A stretch of DNA of 64,000 nucleotides from positions 2,766,501-2,830,500 of the forward strand of contig JAWHQI010000228.1 in assembly GCA_033032865.1 (NCBI GenBank), read 5' to 3'. The notes beneath the pieces were generated by a model. That model worked only from the letters and a program-made list of their open reading frames with translations, ran no database searches and was not told where the DNA came from. This DNA is from Dactylorhiza incarnata. Taxonomy: Eukaryota > Streptophyta > Magnoliopsida > Asparagales > Orchidaceae. The first letter of the stretch is position 1; each line of letters begins with the position of its first letter. Positions 57,412 through 64,000 of the stretch are shown in pieces. A program made the position numbers and the translations under genes.

Positions 57412-59137
57412 TTATTCTCTCTTTGATCTCTTAGAAGACCACTCGCTCGAGGGGGAAGAACCAGTTTCTGCGGAAGATTCTTCTAAACTATTCCCTGTAA
57501 TTCTAGATCCAGAGCTTGAGCCCGAACTGGAATCCAGGCCCAGGTTATAGCGGCTTCCACTTTCTTCATCTTCGATCACGACGTCGTCATCTTGATCTGC
57601 GGTCTCCTCAGCAGCATCCGCGGTCTCTTCAGCAGTCACAGATTGTTCTTCAATTCTCTATGTCGCATCAGGGAAGAGATCGGCAAACGAGATATCTTTG
57701 AATTCTTCAGTAAATCCACCGCGATTGCGAACCTCATCCAGCACCTGGTCAGCGGTCTCTTTTATATGGTGCATCATAGCCCTCTGGAAAGCTGGATTTT
57801 CAGGATCATAGGCTGCCTTTTCAAATTGCTGCCAAAAGGAAATATTTTAGACCGTGCGATCACAAGTAATGCATTCATAAAATATAGGTAAAATTCTAAC
57901 CTTTCTTTCCTCTTGCAAAGCAGTTATTTCGTCCAGAGCGCTCCGAAGAGACCGCCCCATATGGTGGTTCAGGATGGTGCTTCTAGCGGTCACTTGAGCA
58001 CAGAGATCGGGGAGCTCTTCGGTCTCAATTCTCAATATTTCGTTTGTATTCTTTCTCTCGTACAAAGCCGAAGTGACCGCGTATGCGTGACGGGTCACCT
58101 TCCCGCTCCACAAGGGTAGATTAGTGGGCACCTTCACAGATTTTCCTTTAGCCGCCCATTTGAGGAGGGGTTTTCCTTTGATGTCCTTCATTCTTCTTTT
58201 GAAACCCACCAAGGGAAAATCTCGCTCGGCGGTCTCAGAGGTGGTGCCGAACACGTCGTCCTCGCGCTTCAGTCTCCTTTCCCTTTGAGTGAGAACTTCC
58301 ACTGCTGGGGAGATGGGATCTTTTTCGGGGACCGCAAAGGTCGCTAAAAGTTGGGAAAAAGTTAGGAAAAAGATACAAGACAGGGAAGGAAATTACACGA
58401 GTCCGCAAGGAAGACTTACTATTGGCTGGGGTGATCTCAGCGATCTCGGGCCAGATCGCTAGATAGTGAATGAGATCGATCCTCTTGCCCGCCAATAAAG
58501 TCAAAATTTTCAGCTCCTCAGCTGAGACCGCTTTTATCTTCTTAAAGATGTTGTCAGGTCGCGGGGATGGTGAGCTCTTGAGACCGCCAAGGTCACCTTC
58601 AAAAATGAGAAATCTCTCTGTCCAGAAAGAGATTTTGTTGGGAAGATTCAGGATTTTTATTCCTTCTACTGAAAAGTACATCAATCCTTTAAACTCTTCC
58701 TTATTTTTGCCTTCCTTCAGAATCTTCGCGGTAAAGGTTGCACGTAACAGATTCATTGTAAATTTCACCTTTTCCGATCTCAAGTAACTGATGAAAACGT
58801 TGACCAGACCGATGGAGTTCGGGGCCAACTGGGCAAGTACCATACCATAATATTCAAGTATTTCCAGCCATTCCCAAGGGAGGGGGATTTTTAATCCGTG
58901 ATCGAAGTGATCAATGGGGATGACAAATTTCTTCTCCTCTCCGAAGTTCAACCTTTCATGTTCGGCTGGCGGTCTCACAACTACATGAGTCTGGATCATA
59001 TAATTCTTTATAAACTCAATGTACTCATCCTTTGATAAGCGACCTTGCTTATGATTGACATTCAGGAAGATGTTGGCAGAAGAAGCACGAGCGGACACCA
59101 TTTCGAGGGATCGATGAGATCGGTGCTTGGAGCGCAT
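57412..59137 (-). pseudogene. Accessory gene 1 (spliced, antisense), right copy
   Basis: Exon 1 59137-58420, exon 2 58343-57901, exon 3 57828-57412, 525 codons in all. The introns run GTAAGT...TTTTAG (58419-58344) and GTTAGA...GGCAG (57900-57829), with frame kept across both. ATG 59137 may be too near the TATA box at 59173-59180; Met13 at 59101 is an alternative start. Residues about 80-190 (IPLPWEWLEILEYYGMVLAQ, LAPNSIGLVNVFISYL, FWTERFLIFEGD) resemble the putative gypsy-type transposon domain (Pfam Transposase_28) as I remember it. Exon 2 is basic, exon 3 acidic and Ser-rich. A CAG-to-TAG change at 57658-57660 truncates the tail. Function unknown; related antisense ORFs are known in Grande and Retand elements. 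Confidence 0.78.
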
Positions 59138-59485
59138 TCAAGAAAGCATAAAACGAAGGTTATGAAGGCAGCTATTTATAGAAGTCGAAGGGTCATTTCG
59201 TAATCATTACCTTTTGCAGACCGCCCAGCAAAAAATGCTCAGACCGCTCGACCTCTGCAAGGTTATGTGAAAGCATGCTATGTTGGCGGTCTCAATCAAT
59301 AAAACACATACACAAAGCAGCAATAACACAGGCAATCCAGGCATAAAGTGATTGAAATCACAAAAATCAGGACTGCGCAAAACATAGAATTAAAAGGAAC
59401 CACAAAAATATATGGAACATTAATAGTAAAAATATTACAAGACAAATTGTTTAAATCCAGAGACCACTCGGTCTCAAATTAATGT
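59138..59485 (-). promoter_or_regulatory. Promoter region of accessory gene 1 with TATA box at 59173-59180
   Basis: Minus-strand TATAAATAG lies 36 bp upstream of the first ATG. Further upstream are GAGACCGC/GCGGTCTC octamers (for example 59286-59293) and the stop of accessory gene 2 at 59486. No ORF. Confidence 0.55.
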
Positions 59486-61733
59486 TTATTTCTTTAAAGG
59501 CATATTTATCCCTACATGAGCCGCAACATCCTGCATATCATTCACCGCGGCCATAACCGATACCAAACTATGATTAGCCAGCATTGCAGCTCGGTGAATC
59601 TTTGACATTTCCTTGTCCACCTGCTCCATAGGGATTAGCACAATTTCAGGCTGCGGTCTCTCCGCTGGATGATCACTGGAGGTACCCGGTCTCATCAGCA
59701 TCTTTGCGTGACAGCCCCTCAGCCTCTCATTCTCCACAGACAGCGCCGCAGCCTTCCCCTTGTAATACTCAGCATCCTTTTCAGCCTTCTTTAGAGCTCG
59801 CGCGATCTCTGCAACCTTCAGATCGCATTCCACTCGAACCCTCTTCTCATTAGTATGCAGTTTCTCTTCAAGATCGCGGATCTGATCGTTCTGAGTTCGC
59901 TCCCTCATCAGCATAGAGCGAACATCCTCGAACATTGGATTGAGAATGCTGGAGAGCTGGGGAGAGGTCACAGTGTGCTGAGGAAGTTCTCCCTCCTCGA
60001 TCTCAGCATTGGCATCACCTGCAGTCACAAGAGATTAGTCACTTCAGTCATAAACAAACGGTCAAATAAATTTTTAATAAGCAGAAAGAGTACTTGGAAA
60101 GAAGTCGAGACCGCAGTCACGTAAAGCTCTTCCGACATCTTTAGTGACCGCGGGATCTGCGGTCAGTGAAAGGCGATCTGATCCCCTTAAACGCTCCAGA
60201 TCCATTCTTTCCAATTCTCTTTTTTGCTATCTTTCTCCCTCCTTTCTCCTTCTTTTTAACTCTTCATTACTCAAAAGGATATCGTCGGTATCGATAAGGA
60301 TGACCTCACGTTTCCTTTCAGGAGAGACAGGTCGAACCATAGGTAATGGAAGGAGCTCAACTGACTGGGGAATCATTTTACCCTTACCAGCTCGTAAAAC
60401 CGAGACCGCCGCCGCGTGATCTGTTGCAGCCTTGTTCAGACGGTCTTCCTGAGAAGAATCACCAGGGAGATTGCTAGAAAGTGCATCTTTCTCCTTTGCT
60501 ATCTGCAGTTTCTTCGCGATCTCCTCTTCAATATTTCTCTTCTCAGCGATGTGCAAGACCGCCTCTTTCTTCTTCTCCTCCTCGGCTATCAGAGTCGCCT
60601 TCTCCTCAGCGACCCTGATCGTCTCTTTCTTATTCTCTTCCTTAGCGATCAGAGTCGCCTTCTCCTCAGCGACCCTGATCGCCTCCTTCTCCTTCTCCTC
60701 AACGGTCTTAGCCGCCTTTCTCTTCTTTTCCTCTTCCTCTCTTTCTTTTTTCTCTTTTTTCTCCCTTTCCTCCTTGTCCTTCTTCTTCCTCTCCTCGTCC
60801 TCTCTCTTTTTCTACTTCTTCTCCTTCTTCACTTTCTTATCTTTTCCTTCTTTCTCCTTCTTCTCTCTCTTCTTTTTCCCTTTTTCCTCTGCCTCTTTCT
60901 CTTTCTTCTTCTTCATCACCTCTTCCATTTCCTTCTTTCTCTCTTCCTCCTCCTTTGCCTTGATCGCCGCATTAGCGGTCTCCTTCTCCCTATCCACGAT
61001 CTCCTTCTCAACGGCGGCATTTCTGAGAGCTGAAGCCTCAAGGGGATCCAACACCTGCAATGATGAAAAAGATGAATTATTAGAAGAAACCTCATCAAGG
61101 TAGGCGATTAATCCATAATCATCCTCTCTTGGTAAAGTTGAGACCGCGGGAAGGAAGAGGAGATCGCCCTTAGCATTCACCTTTTGAAATTCCGAGGTGT
61201 CTTCCAGGTCGACAGATTCAGGAAATGCGGTCGCCCCCATGGCGGTCACGTCTTTTTCTTCCTCGTTTCTTCTGCTTCTCTTATAAGTCAAGCTGGATGG
61301 ACTTGAATTTTTTCTTTTCTTGCCCTTCGCAGCGGCCTCCTGTTCAGCGATCTTCTGCCTCATGGATTCGGCCTCGGCCCTCTTCTGACGCAACCCAGCC
61401 AGAATGACCTCGGTAGAGGCAAGTCTCAGGAAGTTTGGAAGTTGTTTGATTCAGCGCCTCCAGGGATTTCTGACAATTAAAAGAAATGGAAAAGTCAGGC
61501 AATCTCCATACAGGGTCTGAAGAAGTATTAGATGGTTCAGAAGCGACAGAGACCGGCACAACTGAACCCTCGGAAAGCTCAGATTTCTTTAACGGAGATC
61601 GGGCGGTCTCCTTTGAAGCGCTCACTTTCGTTAGAGTCTTCGGCGCCTTCTTTCCTTTCTTCGAGCTGACACTTTCCTTTTTCCCAGGAGAGTTCGCCGA
61701 TGGAAGAGCTTTTAAGAGATCGAGAACAGTCAT
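59486..61733 (-). pseudogene. Accessory gene 2 (spliced, antisense): Lys/Glu-rich coiled-coil protein
   Basis: ATG 61733 (MTVLDLLKALPSANSPGKK). Exon 1 runs to 60094. An intron of 75 bp (60093-60019; GTACTC donor, CTGCAG acceptor) keeps the frame into exon 2 (60018-59486), which ends GINMPLKK. The protein would be about 720 residues: a Ser/Lys-rich N-terminus, a basic patch KGKKRKNSS, a long KE-rich coiled coil (about 60560-61000, words such as KEEEERKKEMEEV and RVAEEKATLIAEEE), a middle with LIDTDDILLSNEELKRRRKE, and a second coiled coil in exon 2 (IRDLEEKLHTNEKRVRVE). A frameshift near 61435 and stops near 60810 and 60228 inactivate this copy. I recognise no domain; it may be structural or nuclear. 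Confidence 0.7.
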
Positions 61734-61822
61734 CTTTGCAAGAGATCGCGCCTACTTAATTTTAAGAGACCGCTCAAGTATCGGAATTTCTCAATGTCTT
61801 ACAATATAAAGATTTCAGCCGG

Positions 61823-61830
61823 TATTTATA
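61823..61830 (-). promoter_or_regulatory. TATA box of accessory gene 2
   Basis: Minus-strand TATAAATA, 90 bp upstream of ATG 61733 and independent of the LTR, which begins at 61922. Confidence 0.55.
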
Positions 61831-61921
61831 GACCAAGCTGCATTTATGACGGTCGCGGTCTCGGCGGTCAAAATTTACATTTTCGAAGTTCCAAGTGCAA
61901 CTTAAAAATGTGTGAGGATTA

Positions 61922-62404
61922 TGTTTTGCCCAGAAAGCCCGCGGCCTCCTCTTAGCGGGTCATTTTTTCCAGACTCAGCGGTCTCAATTAAGGTGATCGC
62001 CCAGATCGCCAGCTGCCACCTCAGCCGGATTTTTCTAAGTGCCAAGCGGTCAAGACAGTGCGAGACCGCCAGTTTAAGCGACCTGATCGTTTTTCTTATT
62101 TTTGCTATTTTCACCTCTCATCCCTGCCCCGGCTCTCCTGTATCCCGGGCAGCCCGTAGTTTCTTGTTCTTCCCGTTTGGGCAGCCCCCTCGTCTATAAA
62201 TAGAGGGGTAGGGGTACCTGAAAAAGGACTTTTGCTCCGAGGCTCCAGCTTACAACCTGTGTAAGCGGTCTCATTTCTTCGTGATCGCCATTTTGTGATC
62301 GTTTCTCTTTGTTTCAGCATCTTCTGTCTTAGTAACCTGCACTTCGCAGTTTTCTCCCATTCCCCTTAGTGTGAATTTTGGAGGTACCATTTTTGGTACC
62401 AACA
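61922..62404 (+). repeat. 3' LTR of Tat/Retand element
   Basis: 483 bp, TGTTTTGCCC to ACCAACA, TATA at 62195-62202. No strong polypurine tract precedes it (GTGTGAGGATTA). Confidence 0.93.
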
Positions 62405-63069
62405 AAGACAGAGTGGGAGAGAGAGGAAGAACACGAGAGAACTGGAGAAGGGGAGTGCGCGAGAGCAAAGAGAAGATAATTCGAAAGCGTAATGATTTCG
62501 ACGCTGATCTTTCTTATAAAAAGATGATTCATCGCAACTTAGGGTTTTATCCGAAGAACCATCGAAAGGATTAACAGACCGCGTGATAAAATGTGTCGAA
62601 GCAGCTTCTAGAAGTAAAAATGCGCGCACTATCATGTCAACATTGCGTTGAATAAAACTCGACGCATCTTTGAATTTGACGAGCGACAATCTACTTTGAC
62701 GGTTCTCGTAGCTAGTGTCGAACAGAATTAGACGGTACGTCAAATTCTATTCAACGCAACTCTGTATTAACAATGACATATTGCACTTGGAGCAAGCATC
62801 GAGTAGAATTAGATAGTACATTGAATTCTATTCGACGGAGCTCTGAATGAATTGTTCTATTTTCTTAGAATGTTCTTGCTATTTTTCCAAGCAATGATTT
62901 TTATTGAATATAGTATTTATACTATTATTTTTATAACTAAAGAAGATAAGATGGAGATTCAAAGTAGAAATAACTCGCCTGTTGGATTTGGGTCTTTATT
63001 AGACCATAGTTCTTCCTTCCCCTTTCATTATCTCCTAGGAGGGATCATACCTACTCCTCCACAACTAGC
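62405..63069 (-). other. Spacer upstream of env-like ORF, second Sirevirus-like element
   Basis: No credible ORF. It holds long inverted words built from GTCGAA(T/C)AGAATT and AATTCTATTCGAC and a pyrimidine-rich leader that in the uninterrupted element ran into the TTTTGCAG acceptor near 49680. Pol should lie between gag and this spacer but I see none. Confidence 0.5.
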
Positions 63070-64000
63070 TCAAACATTAGAAGGAACCAAGGTTACCTTG
63101 GGCCCTTTACTTTTTCCATTGTAAGGTTCAATGAAAGTGTAGAAGGGTCTTTCATGATATTCCTTTGGATGGCAGAGAGTGAGTTTATCAAACCTTGATC
63201 TATTATTCTGATAATTTAGATGTGTATAAAATGTATCTAAATATAATAAATCAGCAGAATGTTTAATTAATTTACTTATGATTTTAGCCTTTTGATTATT
63301 GTTGGTTAGTTTTTCTGCATTACTTTTTCCTAGAGCTTTATTTTCTTTGTTTGGATTTATGTTATTAACAATCATTATTTTATCTAGATGATTGATATTC
63401 TGATCCTTAGGTTATGCCCTACCTTCACTAGATTGATAGTCATTAAGTCAATTGAATTTAACTGGATTTTTCCAGGCAGGTTTCCTAGGGACTTCTATGC
63501 TAGTGCATGGGTCTGCTCCTAGACCTAGGTGCTTAAATCTCATGGAGAGATTTTGTGTAATATTTTTGAGCTTTTGACACCTCCCATTGAGAGAGCCTTC
63601 AATGGCTTTTTCCTTTGTTAGCACTTCTTATAATTCTAAGTTTTCTTTTCTTACTTCAGTTAATTCAGATTCCTTATTATGATTCTCTTTTATTAAGTCT
63701 TGATTTCTTAAATATAGTTCATCTTCCTTTATGTTTTATAGTTCTAACCTAGCCGTTTCTATTTCTTTTTGTTACTTAATATGATCATTGCTGAATTCTT
63801 TAAAACAAGTTTTAAAATCATCAGAGTTGAAATCAAAATCATTAAACATAGATACCTGTTCTTCCTCATCATTTGAGGATATCCCTAATTCCATCATGCA
63901 GGCAGCTTCTGCTTCTGCTTCTTCAACACTCTCAGATGAAGAGGAGCTTAACTCTGCTTCCGAGTCACTCCAGGTTTTAGCAATGAATCCCTTGCCCTAC
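63070..64000 (-). pseudogene. Sirevirus-like gag, C-terminal part
   Basis: The minus strand enters at FIAKTWSDSEAE, the acidic segment that normally follows the gag zinc knuckle. It continues VEEAEAEAACMMELGISSNDEEEQ, a coiled coil (ARLEL, IKEDELYLRNQDLIKENHNKESELTEV), CTSIEVPRKPAWKNP, and the last open stretch 63375-63070 (MIVNNINPNKENKALGKSN...PKVTLVPSNV). Stops near 63775, 63640, 63440 and 63410 break it. The knuckle and capsid are to the right of the window. Confidence 0.7.

Larger units (their letters stand above)
49698..62409 (+). mobile_element. Complete Tat/Retand-like Ty3/gypsy retrotransposon (12,702 bp) with two antisense genes
   Basis: The element is 49703-62404 with AAGAC duplicated at 49698-49702 and 62405-62409. 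The two LTRs are both 483 bp and differ by 16 substitutions and no indels by my count (about 96.7% identical). Plus strand: gag, protease, RT, RNase H, archaeal-type RNase H and integrase to 55872. Minus strand: accessory gene 1 (59137-57412) and accessory gene 2 (61733-59486). It is inserted 38 bp upstream of the env-like ATG of a Sirevirus-like element. Gag-pol has four stops and one frameshift, so it now depends on other copies. Confidence 0.95.
62405..64000 (-). mobile_element. Second Sirevirus-like element, 5' side of the insertion
   Basis: Continues 46073-49702 across the Tat/Retand insertion. 62405-62850 is spacer leading into the env-like ORF, with two GAATTCTATTCGACG-type inverted words (about 62730-62840). 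63070-64000 is gag. The element continues beyond the window. Confidence 0.65.

Noticed and set aside
60416..61103. Leu/Phe/Ser-rich plus-strand ORFs of about 205-210 codons
   Set aside because: They are complements of the Lys/Glu-rich coiled coil of accessory gene 2.

Overview
This window is nuclear DNA of a flowering plant. It is almost entirely nested LTR retrotransposons plus AT-rich and Helitron/MITE-like repeats. I found no host protein gene, rRNA, tRNA or CRISPR array. The evidence for a plant is a Ty3/gypsy Tat/Retand-type family (archaeal-type RNase H, antisense accessory genes), chromoviruses with an integrase chromodomain, Sirevirus-type Ty1/copia elements with an env-like third ORF, and Helitron-like TCTATACTA termini. 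The species cannot be named from this.

Layout. (1) 1-10614: a Tat/Retand-like element on the minus strand, cut by the window start, with one LTR (10123-10614), a decayed gag-pol, a 2,043-bp tandem duplication of its RNase H-integrase part, and the end of a plus-strand accessory gene (1-1056). (2) 10615-17430: a nest of older minus-strand gypsy fragments. These are a gypsy protease piece with its LTR and primer site (10615-13297), a Tat-like gag with an LTR expanded by a 34-bp hairpin minisatellite (13560-15391), and a chromovirus LTR, chromodomain and integrase tail (15392-17430). (3) 17431-18037 and 26335-28389: TA-rich low-complexity arrays. Between them lies 8.3 kb of non-coding Helitron/MITE-like modules, minisatellites and long G runs. 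(4) 28390-46025: a plus-strand Sirevirus-like copia element (TSD AGTAG). A complete but dead minus-strand chromovirus (29871-38528, TSD TATCA) sits inside its 5' LTR. (5) 46073-49702 and 62405-64000: a second Sirevirus-like element, minus strand, apparently lacking pol, split by the insertion of (6). (6) 49703-62404: a structurally complete 12,702-bp Tat/Retand-like element (LTRs of 483 bp, TSD AAGAC) with plus-strand gag-pol and two minus-strand accessory genes.

How the parts work together. In the Tat/Retand family the LTR promoter drives gag-pol (capsid, zinc knuckle, protease, RT, RNase H, archaeal-type RNase H, integrase). Between pol and the 3' LTR lie two antisense genes, each with its own TATA box and each split by short introns. 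The first has exons of exactly the same length (443 and 417 bp) and the same splice sites in both copies in the window, so it looks like a real accessory gene. Every gag-pol here carries stops or frameshifts, so none of these copies is autonomous as assembled.

The most notable signals are the spliced antisense genes, a GAGAYCGC octamer spread through coding and non-coding parts of the Tat family, the 34-bp hairpin array, large palindromes in the Sirevirus LTRs, and a 96-bp inversion at one end of a chromovirus LTR.
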